From positions 434,001 through 498,000 of the forward strand of contig NZ_JAGQAG010000001.1 of the NCBI RefSeq assembly GCF_021405525.1: 64,000 bases of DNA, read 5' to 3'. The stretch is from Ruegeria pomeroyi (GTDB lineage: Bacteria; Pseudomonadota; Alphaproteobacteria; Rhodobacterales; Rhodobacteraceae). Within the stretch, counting starts at the first letter, position 1. Every line of letters begins with the position of its first letter. Both the position numbers and the translations under genes were made by a program. The notes below the pieces were generated by a model. The model searched no databases. It saw nothing but the letters and a program-made list of their open reading frames with translations, and had not been told where the DNA came from. Positions 51,619 through 60,621 of this stretch are shown one piece after another.

Positions 51619-52661
51619 TCAGACAAGGTTCGATGCCGCATCTGATTGGAAGGTTGAGCCATCAACCCAAATCCGATGAAGAATGACCGCGATGCGGTGT
51701 GCGAGGGCGACCATCGCAATTTTGCTTCCACGCCGCTGTGCGAGTTGGGCTCCCCATGCTCTCAGCCATGTCGATCGGCCACGGTTCATCATGACGGTTG
51801 CCGCCTGGCACAATGCGCGCCTCAGATTGACGTCACCAGCTTTGGTGATGCCGCCTGACACGTCCCGTTCACCGGACTGGTTGCGTGAGGGCGTCAGACC
51901 AACCCAGGGGCCGACCCGCTTCGAAGAGCGAAAGCGCTTTGGATTATCGATAGCTGCACGGAGGTCAGCGCCACGACCGCGCCGGTTCCCGGCATTGTCA
52001 TGAGGCGACAGCAAACTGGATCGTCCCCCGCAAACTGGCGCACGTGTTTTTCGAGACCGGTCAGTTCCTGCCGCAGGGGCGCTCGGGCCCGCAGCATCGG
52101 CTCTGTCGCGGTTTCCAGCATCGGATTACCATCAGCCAATTCCCGAATGCGTGTCTCAAACCTACCGCGGGAGATCGCACCGACCTTGAGGCCAAAGTTC
52201 CGCAGTAGTCCACGAAACGACATTTCCAGAGCGATCATGTTCTGCTGGATAGCCTTTCGAGCGCCGAGAACCGCTCGGGTTTCCTGAGCAGAGACGGATT
52301 TGCAGTGGACCGGCCGGAACCAGCCGAGATGAAGAAGGCGTGCAATCCCTTCTGCATCGCGTCGATCCGTCTTGATCGGCATCGCCTTCAGCGCTCCTTT
52401 CACCTGGCGCGTTTCCTTGAGCACCACATCAAGGCCAGCTTCGGTCAGGCCTCGGTGCAGCCATTGCGACAGTGGCCCGGCTTCCAGGCCAATTGCTGCG
52501 ATGCTGCCGTTAAGTTCGACCAACCAGCGCGCCAGAGCTTCGGGTTCACTTTCAGTCTCCGCCTCCTTGACGATCTGGCCATGCTCGCTGACCACACACA
52601 CTGCAGTTTTCGCCAACGACAAATCCAATCCAAAAAATAGCTCGATCCCGTCATCCTCCAT
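51619..52661 (-). pseudogene. IS110-family transposase, broken by a one-base deletion
   Basis: Two overlapping frames together make one IS110 transposase of about 347 residues. The N-terminal piece (51894-52661) has the DEDD/RuvC-like residues: FFGLDLSLAKTA, IGLEAGPLSQWL and KTDRRDAEGIARLL. The C-terminal piece, visible within 51619-52014, has the Transposase_20 part: RAAIDNPKRF, VGPWVGLTPSRNQSGE and GGITKAGDVNLRR. The reading switches after GAVVALT: ACCTCCGTG where ACCTTCCGTG would keep frame, i.e. one T lost near 51962. The enzyme would be truncated before the catalytic serine region. Confidence 0.88.
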
Positions 52662-52715
52662 CTGGGTTCAATACGGGAATGGCGACAGCGCGGTGCTGAT
52701 CTGACAAGTGGCAAC

Positions 52716-53197
52716 GGTCGTGCGTGACGCAGGCCCCGTTACAGCATCTCATAGCCAGAAAAGGACGGTGGCAGCGAGAGCGATGGCTGACAGGAAGACC
52801 TTCGGGCACCTGTCGTAGCGGGTTGCGACACGTCGCCAGTCCTTCAACCTGCCGAACATGATCTCGATCCGGTTTCGGCGTTTGTACCGACGCTTGTCGT
52901 ACTTTACCGGTTTCTTTCGCTGCTTCGGGCCAGGGATGCAGGCGCGTAACCCCTTGTCGCTCCACCGTTTCCAACGGTTGTACAGGGTCTTGTGCGGACC
53001 GTCCTCCTTGGGTGCATCCCTCCATCGCAACCCATTGCGGTTGATGAAGATAATTCCGCTCAACACACGTCGATCATCAACGCGAGGTTTGCCGTGGGAC
53101 TTCGGGAAGAAGGGCACAAGGCGCGCCATCTGCGCGTCCGTAAGCCAGAAAAGGTCAGACATGGTCACCGCTCGTTTTCGAACCGTGAATCACGCCC
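52716..53197 (-). mobile_element. Internally deleted IS5-family element
   Basis: About 480 bases against 800-plus for intact relatives. Its right end carries a GAACCGTGAATCACGCCC-like terminal repeat (ending 53197). A degenerate counterpart, GGTCGTGCGTGACGC, lies at 52716-52730. No matching target-site duplication is seen (TTAA right, CAAC left), so the left boundary is tentative. It abuts the 5' side of the IS110 remnant. Confidence 0.7.
52749..53162 (-). pseudogene. IS5-family transposase with its middle third deleted
   Basis: A 137-residue in-frame remnant. Residues 1-71 are the IS5 N-terminal domain (MSDLFWLTDAQMARLVPFFP ... HKTLYNRWKRWSDKG). Residue 72 onward is the C-terminal end (RACIPGPKQRKKPVKYD ... 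KRRNRIEIMFGRLKDWRR). In intact relatives about 120 residues, with the DDE aspartates (IDATYLKAHR, LLADRGYD), separate these parts. The join near 52950 falls at DKG, which recurs at both deletion ends in relatives. Not catalytically active, though its ends could be moved by a full copy. Confidence 0.85.
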
Positions 53198-53600
53198 TTA
53201 AGCGGAAATAAATGTGTCCTGACCCTAGGCTGCTCCTTCTATCTGCCTCGATGAGGATCGTAGTTTGTCGGCCTGCCGAAAGAAACACTGACACTACCGT
53301 GCCGTTCGACTTTCTGGAGAGTACAGTTGGCAAGCTGGCGCGATCTGAACCGCAGAGCAGAGTGTCCCTCGACAGCCTACCCGGGTTGATCGTAACGCAC
53401 AGCCCAGGACATGCGCGGGTTCAGGTCACGGTTGCGGTAAGAAGCGGCACACGTTTTTGGTGGTCTAAGGCGTGCTCAAATATTGCTTCTCGGGAAAGGA
53501 ATCCACCGTTGTCAGAATACATCCACACAAGCGGTGGACCTTCACACCTTCGCCAAGTACCGTCTGCGGACGTAGAATCCAGACCCGACGAAAGCTAACA
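53198..53600. other. Gap between the IS5 remnant and dnaX; no gene supported
   Basis: 403 bases. Frames exist on the plus strand (one open from 53212 to 53598) but resemble no protein. A 7-base-arm hairpin (TCCACCG ... CGGTGGA, 53501-53537) lies near its end. The dnaX promoter should be here but no strong -35/-10 pair stands out. SRP RNA, often placed before dnaX, was looked for and not found. Confidence 0.45.
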
Positions 53601-55346
53601 ATGTCCGACGCGCCCTCGACCCCCTATCAGGTGCTGGCCCGCAAGTACCGGCCCGAGACCTTTGCCGATCTGGTGGGGCAGGACGCGATGGTGCGGACGC
53701 TGAAAAACGCCTTTGCCGCCGACCGGATCGCGCAGGCCTTTATCATGACCGGCATCCGGGGCACCGGCAAGACAACCACGGCGCGGATCATCGCCAAGGG
53801 AATGAACTGTATCGGCCCGGATGGGAATGGCGGGCCGACCACCGAACCTTGCGGGACATGCGAGCATTGCGTCGCCATCATGGAAGGCCGCCATGTCGAC
53901 GTGATGGAGATGGACGCCGCCAGCCGTACCGGCGTGAACGACATTCGCGAGATCATCGACAGCGTCCGCTATCGCGCCGCCAGCGCGCGCTACAAGATCT
54001 ATATCATCGACGAAGTTCACATGCTGTCGACCAGCGCGTTCAACGCGCTCTTGAAGACTTTGGAGGAACCGCCCGCGCATGTGAAGTTCATCTTTGCCAC
54101 CACCGAGATCCGCAAGGTGCCGGTAACCGTGCTGAGCCGCTGCCAGCGGTTCGACCTGCGCCGGATCGAACCCGAAGACATGATCGCGCTGATGCGCCGG
54201 ATTGCCGATGCCGAAGGCGCGCAGATCGCCGAGGATGCGCTGGCGCTGATCGTCCGGGCGGCGGAAGGGTCGGCGCGGGATGCGACCTCGCTGCTCGATC
54301 AGGCGATCAGCCATGGCGCGGGCGAGACCAGCGCCGAGCAGGTGCGCGCGATGCTGGGGCTGGCCGACCGTGGCCGTGTGCTGGACCTGATGGACATGAT
54401 CCTGCGCGGCGATGCGGGCGCGGCCCTGACCGAACTTGGCGCGCAATATGCCGAAGGTGCGGACCCGATGGCGGTGCTGCGCGACCTGGCCGAGATCACC
54501 CATTGGGTATCGGTGGTCAAGATCACGCCCGATGCCGCCGAGGATCCGACCGTATCGCCAGACGAGCGCGCGCGTGGTCGGCAGATGGCGGATGCGCTGC
54601 CGATGCGGGTGCTGACCCGGATGTGGCAAATGCTGCTGAAGGCACTGGAAGAGGTGGCCGCCGCCCCCAACGCGATGATGGCCGCCGAAATGGCGGTGAT
54701 CCGGCTGACCCATGTGGCCGACCTGCCCAGCCCCGAGGAACTGATCAAGCGGTTGCAGGATGCGCCGCCGCCGCCGAACCCCGGCGGCGGGGGGCGCGGC
54801 GGTCAGGGCGCCCCGGTCTCTAACGGGGTAAGCGCCAGCTATGCGCCCGCCCCGCGCGGCGGTGGCGGTGGGCCGGTGGCGGCGCTGGCACAGGATGCGC
54901 AAACCGCGCTGGCGCGGTTTCCCACGTTTGAACATGTGGTCGAGCTGATCCGCGCCAATCGCGACGGCAAGCTGTTGGCCGATATCGAGATGGATCTGCG
55001 GCTGGTCAGTTATCAGCCGGGCCGGATCGAGTTTCAGCCCACCGAGCGCGCACCCAGCGACCTGGCGCAGCGGCTGGGCAGTGCGCTGCAACGCTGGACC
55101 GGCAATCGCTGGGCGGTGAGCGTGGTGGCACAGGGCGGCGGCAAGACCATCGACGAGGTCCGCAACGCCGAGAAATACGCGCTGGAGGAAAAGGCGCGCG
55201 AACACCCGCTGGTGCAGGCGGTGCTGGCGCAGTTTCCCAAGGCGCGGATCACCCATATCGAGACCCCCGAGCAGCGCGCCGCCAAGGTGGTGACCGAGGC
55301 GCTGCCCGAGGTCGAGGATGAATGGGATCCGTTCGAAGACGGCTGA
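53601..55346 (+). CDS. dnaX: DNA polymerase III subunits gamma and tau
   Basis: A 581-residue clamp-loader ATPase. It opens YQVLARKYRPETFADLVGQ; Walker A GIRGTGKTTTARII near residue 51, zinc-binding cysteines in MNCIGPDG... and CGTCEHC near residues 70-95, Walker B IIDEVHMLS near residue 135, sensor ATTEIRKVPVTVLSRCQ near residue 170. A Gly/Pro linker (about 395-425) precedes the polymerase-binding tail. ATG 53601 is set by the conserved N terminus. No ybaB-recR follows, unlike many genomes. No obvious slippery heptamer for a gamma form was noted. Confidence 0.96.
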   Translation: MSDAPSTPYQVLARKYRPETFADLVGQDAMVRTLKNAFAADRIAQAFIMTGIRGTGKTTTARIIAKGMNCIGPDGNGGPTTEPCGTCEHCVAIMEGRHVDVMEMDAASRTGVNDIREIIDSVRYRAASARYKIYIIDEVHMLSTSAFNALLKTLEEPPAHVKFIFATTEIRKVPVTVLSRCQRFDLRRIEPEDMIALMRRIADAEGAQIAEDALALIVRAAEGSARDATSLLDQAISHGAGETSAEQVRAMLGLADRGRVLDLMDMILRGDAGAALTELGAQYAEGADPMAVLRDLAEITHWVSVVKITPDAAEDPTVSPDERARGRQMADALPMRVLTRMWQMLLKALEEVAAAPNAMMAAEMAVIRLTHVADLPSPEELIKRLQDAPPPPNPGGGGRGGQGAPVSNGVSASYAPAPRGGGGGPVAALAQDAQTALARFPTFEHVVELIRANRDGKLLADIEMDLRLVSYQPGRIEFQPTERAPSDLAQRLGSALQRWTGNRWAVSVVAQGGGKTIDEVRNAEKYALEEKAREHPLVQAVLAQFPKARITHIETPEQRAAKVVTEALPEVEDEWDPFEDG

Positions 55347-55371
55347 GCGCCGCCTCTCGAACGCGGAGCGC

Positions 55372-55396
55372 CGAGAATTTTCGACGAAAATTCTCG
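55372..55396. repeat. Perfect 25-base palindrome after dnaX
   Basis: Arms CGAGAATTTTCG and complement around a single A. Same core design as 13855-13881 and 63254-63278. It lies 25 bases after the dnaX stop, between convergent genes, so a 3'-end structure role fits. Confidence 0.85.
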
Positions 55397-55425
55397 TGGT
55401 CGCCCGGGGCGACCGTCGGCGCGCT

Positions 55426-55896
55426 TCAGACGAGCGTCTTTTGCATGGTGATCGAAGTGGGACGGTCGTAACCGGGATGCGCGGTCTCTCCGGTTCGGAC
55501 AAAGCCAAGCTTGGCGAAAGTGGCGTGGTTCTCTACCAGTTCCACCCGCGTTTCCAGCTCGATCATCGGCAGGCCCAGCGCACGCGCCCGGGTCTCGGCC
55601 TGCGCCACCAGCCGGCGGGCCAGCCCTTGCCCTCGTAATCCAGCGTCCACCGCAAGCTTGCCGAGATAGAGCCGCCCGGGTTTGACCGTCAGGAACACCA
55701 CCGCCAGCGGGGGTGTTCCAATTGCCCAGATTTCGTGCCGCGCCGCATGGTCCGCGACTGCCTTCTCGGTGAGCCGGTGCATTGACGAGGGCGGGTCGAT
55801 CCGGCCATCCATGAAGGCGAAGCTCTTGCGGATCAGGCTCAGAATTGCCCCGATTTGCGGGCTATCCGGTGCGACCCGGTAGGGGGAGAGGTTCAC
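55426..55896 (-). CDS. GNAT-family N-acetyltransferase
   Basis: A 156-residue single-domain acetyltransferase. Acetyl-CoA loop LAVDAGLRGQGLARRLVAQAE near residue 80 and the family's ELVENHATFAKLGFVRTGE near residue 122. Substrate unknown. Its start overlaps the stop of the upstream flavoprotein gene by 4 bases, so the two form a unit. Confidence 0.9.
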   Translation of the reverse strand: MNLSPYRVAPDSPQIGAILSLIRKSFAFMDGRIDPPSSMHRLTEKAVADHAARHEIWAIGTPPLAVVFLTVKPGRLYLGKLAVDAGLRGQGLARRLVAQAETRARALGLPMIELETRVELVENHATFAKLGFVRTGETAHPGYDRPTSITMQKTLV

Positions 55897-56936
55897 AGCG
55901 AAGCCTCCGGGCGGAAATCCTCGGGGATGCTGTCGCGCCCCTCCAGCACCAGATCGGCCATGACCTGGGCCACTTTGGGCGCCATGCCGAAGCCGATCTT
56001 GAACCCGCCATTGGCGATGAACTGGCCGGGATAGAGCGGATGCGCCCCCAGAATCGGCGCGCGCGAGCGCGAGCGGGGGCGCACGCCCGCCCAGCGCTCG
56101 ATCACCTCGGCCCCGTGCAACAGCGGCACCGCCTGCATTGCGCGGTCCAGAACCGCGTCCAGTGCCGCATCGGTGCCGGTCGGGTCGTCATAGTCGCGTT
56201 CCGAGGTGGAGCCGATTGCCAGCGTGCCATCCGCGTGGGGCACGATATGCATCGTATCGGCAAAAAGCTGCGGCGCCTGCCGCCCGGCATCGAAGCGCAA
56301 CAGCGCCGCCTGGCCCTTGACCCCGGTCCCCACGATGCGACCCTGCGTGCGGTTCAACTCTTCCAGCCCGGCGATGCCGGTGGCATGGACCACCTGCCCC
56401 CGGCCGGGCGCCTCGACCAGCACCTCGACCCCGCGCACCGCCAGCGCAGCCACCAGCGCGGCACAGGCGCGGCGGGGGTGCATCCGGGCGCTGAGCGTAT
56501 CCTGCACCACCAGCCCGGTGGGTGAGGGCGGGCACCAGCCGCCTACCTCCGCAACCGGACAGACCCGCCATTCGGCCTGGCCCTGCCACAGGCTGCGGGC
56601 GTTCTCTGCCCGCTCATGCGCCAGAGCCACAGCGCGGTCATCGGCCAGCGGCTGGATACGCCCGGTGCGGCCATAGCCGGGCGACACGCCGCCTGCCGCC
56701 TCGACCCCCGCCCAGAATCCTTCGGCCATCATCAAGCTGTCGAACTGGAACGCCTTCTTGGCGTTCCAGTTTTCGGGCACATGCGGAGCCAGCGCACCAA
56801 CCAGCCCGCCGGACGACCCGGCCCCCGGCCCGAACGGATCGACCACCTGCACTCGCGCCCCGCGCAGGACGCAGGCCCATGCGATGGAAAGGCCGAATAT
56901 CCCCGCGCCGCGTATCGTCACATCGGCCATTGCCAT
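55893..56936 (-). CDS. DAO-family FAD oxidoreductase, MnmC(o)-like
   Basis: A 347-residue flavoprotein of the D-amino-acid-oxidase/glycine-oxidase fold. FAD loop VTIRGAGIFGLSIAWA near residue 6, GSSGGLVGALAPHVPENW near residue 41, HIVPHADGTLAIGSTSE near residue 220 and FIANGGFKIGFGMAP near residue 312. It diverges from mnmD with a 49-base gap. In enterobacteria a DAO domain is fused to MnmD as MnmC, so this may be the separate oxidase of tRNA cmnm5(s2)U34. A thiO/amino-acid oxidase role is the alternative. ATG 56936 follows AAAGGGACGGGCG. Confidence 0.82.
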   Translation of the reverse strand: MAMADVTIRGAGIFGLSIAWACVLRGARVQVVDPFGPGAGSSGGLVGALAPHVPENWNAKKAFQFDSLMMAEGFWAGVEAAGGVSPGYGRTGRIQPLADDRAVALAHERAENARSLWQGQAEWRVCPVAEVGGWCPPSPTGLVVQDTLSARMHPRRACAALVAALAVRGVEVLVEAPGRGQVVHATGIAGLEELNRTQGRIVGTGVKGQAALLRFDAGRQAPQLFADTMHIVPHADGTLAIGSTSERDYDDPTGTDAALDAVLDRAMQAVPLLHGAEVIERWAGVRPRSRSRAPILGAHPLYPGQFIANGGFKIGFGMAPKVAQVMADLVLEGRDSIPEDFRPEASL

Positions 56937-56985
56937 CGCCCGTCCCTTTCGCCAGTGTCGCGCCGATTTCGTAGGGGATATTCGC

Positions 56986-57651
56986 ATGGTTGACCAGCAA
57001 GCGGAACTCAGCTGGACCGAGGACCGGATACCGGTCTCGGACAGGTTCGACGATCCCTATTTCTCGCTTGAAAACGGTCTGGCCGAGACGCGCCATGTGT
57101 TTCTGGCGGGCAACAGCCTGCCAGAGCGGTTCCGACCGGGCTTTCATATCGCCGAACTGGGCTTTGGCACCGGGCTCAACATGCTGACCGCCTGGGCCGC
57201 CTGGGAAGACGCAGGCATGACCAGCCCGCTGCGCTTTACCAGTTTCGAAGCCTATCCGATGGCGCCGGGCGACATGGCGCGGGCTCTGGCCGCCTTCTCC
57301 GAGCTTGGCCCCTGGGCCGAGCGATTCCTGAAGGCATGGACCGGGGCGCCCTGCGATCTGGACACATTGCAACTGGATGTGGTGCAGGGCGACGCGCGCC
57401 AGACCCTGCCGGAATGGACGGGCCGGGCCGATGCCTGGTTCCTCGACGGCTTCTCTCCCGCCAAGAACCCCGAGCTCTGGCAGGAGGATTTGCTGACCCA
57501 TGTCGCAAACCGGACAGCGCCGGGCGGCACGGTTGCCACATACACGGCAGCAGGCTTTGTGCGGCGCGGGCTGGAGGCGGCCGGGTTTGCCGTGACGCGC
57601 GTGCCGGGATACGGCCGCAAACGGCACATGACACAAGGGGTTCTGCCATGA
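56986..57651 (+). CDS. mnmD: tRNA 5-methylaminomethyl-2-thiouridine methyltransferase (MnmD, DUF752)
   Basis: A 221-residue SAM-dependent methyltransferase finishing mnm5(s2)U at tRNA wobble position 34. It opens AELSWTEDRIPVSDRFDDPY; SAM loop IAELGFGTGLNMLTAW near residue 56 and DAWFLDGFSPAKNPELW near residue 148 (DGFSPAKNP is the MnmC methylase signature). Stand-alone, without the oxidase domain of E. coli MnmC. ATG 56986 matches the domain start. Coupled to the EamA gene by ATGA. Confidence 0.92.
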   Translation: MVDQQAELSWTEDRIPVSDRFDDPYFSLENGLAETRHVFLAGNSLPERFRPGFHIAELGFGTGLNMLTAWAAWEDAGMTSPLRFTSFEAYPMAPGDMARALAAFSELGPWAERFLKAWTGAPCDLDTLQLDVVQGDARQTLPEWTGRADAWFLDGFSPAKNPELWQEDLLTHVANRTAPGGTVATYTAAGFVRRGLEAAGFAVTRVPGYGRKRHMTQGVLP

Positions 57652-58544
57652 CGCAAGGTACGGCACGGGTGCAGCAGAACAATATTCCCGCCGGTATCGC
57701 GCTGATGCTGGCCGCCACGGTGGTGTTCGCACTTCAAGACGGTATCTCGCGCCATCTCGCGTCAAGCTACAACACCTACATGGTGGTGATGATCCGCTAT
57801 TGGTTCTTTGCCGCCTTTGTGATCGCGCTGGCGGCCCGGTCGCGCGGCGGATTGCGGGCTGCCACCCGTACTGCACAACCGGGCCTGCAAATCTTTCGCG
57901 GGTTGCTGCTGGCGGGCGAGATCTGCGTGGCGGTATTCGGCTTTACCGTTCTGGGCCTGATCGAGAGCATGGCGGTGTTCATCTGCTATCCCCTTCTGGT
58001 GGCGGCCCTGTCCGGCCCGGTGCTGGGGGAAAAGGTCGGCTGGCGGCGCTGGGCGGCGATCGGAGTCGGGTTGGTCGGCGTGCTGATCATCCTTCAGCCG
58101 GGCATGGGCGTGTTCAACCCCTGGGCGGTGGTGCCGCTGATTTCGGCCCTGATGTTCGCGCTTTATGGTCTGCTGACCCGCTATGCCGCCCGTCAGGACA
58201 GCACCGCCACAAGCTTTTTCTGGACGGGCGTGTCGGGGGCGGTTGCGATGACTGCCGTGGGCCTGTGGTTCTGGGAGCCGATGAGTGCCGCCGACTGGCG
58301 CTGGATGGCACTGCTCTGTGTCAGCGGCGCCACCGGGCACTGGCTGTTGATCAAGTGCTACGAGATGGCCGAGGCCAGCGCGGTGCAGCCCTTTGCCTAT
58401 TTCCACCTGATGTGGACCGCGATCCTGGGCATCACCGTGTTTGGCGAGACCCTGCGCAGCGCCGTCATCATCGGCGCCGCGCTGATCGTGGCCGCCGGTC
58501 TATTCACCCTGTGGCGCGAACGCGCGCAAAGTCGATCCCGCTAG
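57648..58544 (+). CDS. EamA-family (DMT superfamily) transporter
   Basis: A 298-residue ten-span exporter made of two EamA repeats (ALMLAATVVFALQDGISRHL near residue 17; ALMFALYGLLTRYAARQD near residue 167). Likely exports a metabolite or amino acid; substrate unknown. ATG 57648 overlaps the mnmD stop. Its 3' end overlaps the convergent lytic transglycosylase gene by 45 bases. Confidence 0.9.
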   Translation: MTQGTARVQQNNIPAGIALMLAATVVFALQDGISRHLASSYNTYMVVMIRYWFFAAFVIALAARSRGGLRAATRTAQPGLQIFRGLLLAGEICVAVFGFTVLGLIESMAVFICYPLLVAALSGPVLGEKVGWRRWAAIGVGLVGVLIILQPGMGVFNPWAVVPLISALMFALYGLLTRYAARQDSTATSFFWTGVSGAVAMTAVGLWFWEPMSAADWRWMALLCVSGATGHWLLIKCYEMAEASAVQPFAYFHLMWTAILGITVFGETLRSAVIIGAALIVAAGLFTLWRERAQSRSR

Positions 58545-60482
58545 TTCGGCGGAAAACGGCAACGGCAGCGGTTCCTTGCCAAGGCGCGCACGATAGACCG
58601 GCAGGCTCTCGGTCACCCGCATGATGTAATTGCGGGTCTCCTCGAACGGGATATGTTCGATCCAGTCGACGATATCCGGAGTGCCGCTGCGCGGATCGCC
58701 GAACCGCTCCATCCAGCTTATCGGGCGATTGGGGCCGGCATTATAGCCCGCCGCCATCATCACCACATTGCCGTCGAACTCTCCGGCCAGTTCGGCCAGG
58801 TAATTGGCGCCCAGCTTGGCGTTATACTCCCAATCGGACGTCAGACTGTCGGTCGAGTGCCCGCCCAGAATACCCAGCGTGTCGGCCACCAGCCGCGCCG
58901 TCGCGGGCATCACCTGCATCAGGCCGCGCGCGCCCGCGCCCGAAATCACCACCGGGTCGAACTCGCTTTCACGGCGCGCGATTGCCAGCGTCATTTCGGG
59001 CGCCATCGGCAGGTTCAGCCGCCCGACCGGATGCAGCGGGTAATAGGCGCCGGTCAGCACCACCCCTTCTTGCGCCTTTCGCTTGGCGATCATCACCGAC
59101 AGATGCGGTTCCTGCATCTCCAGCGCCATCTCGGCCAGCTGCGTCGCCTGTACCGGGTCGAGACTCTCGGCCAGATGGGTCAGGAACCGCTCGGCCAGAT
59201 CCCGCTCTCCGGCACGCAGCAACAGCAGCCCGGCCTCAAGCACGCTGGAGGACATGAATGCCGCCTCGCGCCAGGGGGGCGTTGCGGGCGGGTTGGCCAG
59301 GGCCGGGTCGAACGGGCGCCCGATCCGCTCGGCAGCCAGCAGACCATAGAACGAGGTCTGATGCTCGGCCCCCATGGCATAGGCGGCATGGGCCTTGTCC
59401 ACATCGCCCAGCGCCGCATAGGCGCGGCCCAGCCAATAGCCCGCCCGCCCTTTCGAAATCGGCGAGTTGACCGCCGCATCGAAGCGCTGGAAATGGGCGA
59501 CGGCCGCAGCTGGGTCGCCCAGCTTGGCCAGGGCAAGATACCCCGCCAGCCATTCCAGATCGGCATAGGCATAGCCCATCCCCGGTGTCATGAAATGGCG
59601 CGCGGCCATCTGATAGGCACGTTCGTTGCGGTCCTGCCGCATCATCAGCCGCGTCAGCCGCGCGCGCGCCTTGCCCCACATGCCCGGCTCGCCCAGCGCC
59701 TCGGCACTGACCGAGCGTTCCAACATCAGGTCTATGGCGCTGTCATCCAGCTCCTTTCGGTCACGCCAGACAAATCGGTCATGCGCCAGCCCCGGCGACT
59801 GCGCCAATGCCTCGGGCACAGCGGCGATCAGGGCATCAATTCCAGGCACCCGATCCTGCAATCCGATCCGCGCCTGTGCCAGCTTGCGCTGGCCCTCGTC
59901 CACCAGCAACAGCATCTGCTTGGCGCTGATGGTGTAGCCCTCCCACAGCATCCGGTCCAGCCGCGCGACATGATGCGGCGCCAGCAGTTTGCCGTAATTC
60001 TCGATATAATCGCGTTGCAGCCCGGCGCCCATCGGCAGGGTGCGCCAGGCCTTGACCAGTTCCGCTTCGGCATCGCCACGCTGTCCCGTGGCCAGCAGCG
60101 CCACAGCATAGTTCAGCACGCCCTCCGCGGTCTGTGGCGGTGCGCCCGAGTAGAACTCCAGCACCCGTTCCGGCGGGGAAAGGGTGAATTGCGGCTCGGA
60201 TTGTCGGCGCAGATAGTCAAGACCCGGCCAATCGCCCCGGCGGTTCAGAAACACCAGCGCATCGCCATCGGTCCCATAGCTCCTGCGCAGCCAGTGCCAG
60301 ACGATGATGTCGCGCGACACCGATCCGCGCGCGCCCGCGACCCTCAGCGCCTCGGTCCAGTTCTCGGCCCGCATTTCCCGCAGAGCAACCCGGAGATTCG
60401 CGGCAGCATCGGCCCATACAGGGCCGATTGCCGCGAAACACCAGAAAATCGCGGCCAGACTGGCGATCAGAACGCGGGACAT
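58500..60482 (-). CDS. Soluble lytic murein transglycosylase
   Basis: A 660-residue exported Slt-type enzyme cleaving glycan strands with 1,6-anhydro ends. Signal peptide to about residue 25 (PVWADA). A long helical superhelix (about 40-440) precedes the catalytic domain, with the glutamate in AIARRESEFDPVVISG near residue 485, GARGLMQVMPATA near residue 502 and AAGYNAGPNR near residue 565. Two closely placed in-frame starts (60491, TTG 60506) are possible; 60482 is nearest the signal peptide. It overlaps the convergent EamA gene. Confidence 0.93.
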   Translation of the reverse strand: MSRVLIASLAAIFWCFAAIGPVWADAAANLRVALREMRAENWTEALRVAGARGSVSRDIIVWHWLRRSYGTDGDALVFLNRRGDWPGLDYLRRQSEPQFTLSPPERVLEFYSGAPPQTAEGVLNYAVALLATGQRGDAEAELVKAWRTLPMGAGLQRDYIENYGKLLAPHHVARLDRMLWEGYTISAKQMLLLVDEGQRKLAQARIGLQDRVPGIDALIAAVPEALAQSPGLAHDRFVWRDRKELDDSAIDLMLERSVSAEALGEPGMWGKARARLTRLMMRQDRNERAYQMAARHFMTPGMGYAYADLEWLAGYLALAKLGDPAAAVAHFQRFDAAVNSPISKGRAGYWLGRAYAALGDVDKAHAAYAMGAEHQTSFYGLLAAERIGRPFDPALANPPATPPWREAAFMSSSVLEAGLLLLRAGERDLAERFLTHLAESLDPVQATQLAEMALEMQEPHLSVMIAKRKAQEGVVLTGAYYPLHPVGRLNLPMAPEMTLAIARRESEFDPVVISGAGARGLMQVMPATARLVADTLGILGGHSTDSLTSDWEYNAKLGANYLAELAGEFDGNVVMMAAGYNAGPNRPISWMERFGDPRSGTPDIVDWIEHIPFEETRNYIMRVTESLPVYRARLGKEPLPLPFSAELAGSTLRAFAPQGE

Positions 60483-60621
60483 CCCTTGCATTTCCTGCCG
60501 AACCAAGGCTAGAGCCTTTCACGTTATACCTTGCGCGGCCCGGATCAATTCACTTTCCGGACCAAGCGGGGGAACCGGCGGGCATCTGCCCGCTTACCAC
60601 TCTATTTAGGGAGCGTTTTCC

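Noticed and set aside
52651-53025. A second reading frame inside the IS5 remnant
   Set aside because: It is the other frame of the transposase DNA; the in-frame N- and C-terminal IS5 domains lie in the 52749-53162 frame.
53198-53600. SRP RNA gene upstream of dnaX
   Set aside because: The conserved GGTCC-GGAA-G apical loop sequence is not present.
53595-55508. Long minus-strand frame opposite dnaX
   Set aside because: dnaX is unmistakable on the plus strand, and the antisense product resembles nothing.
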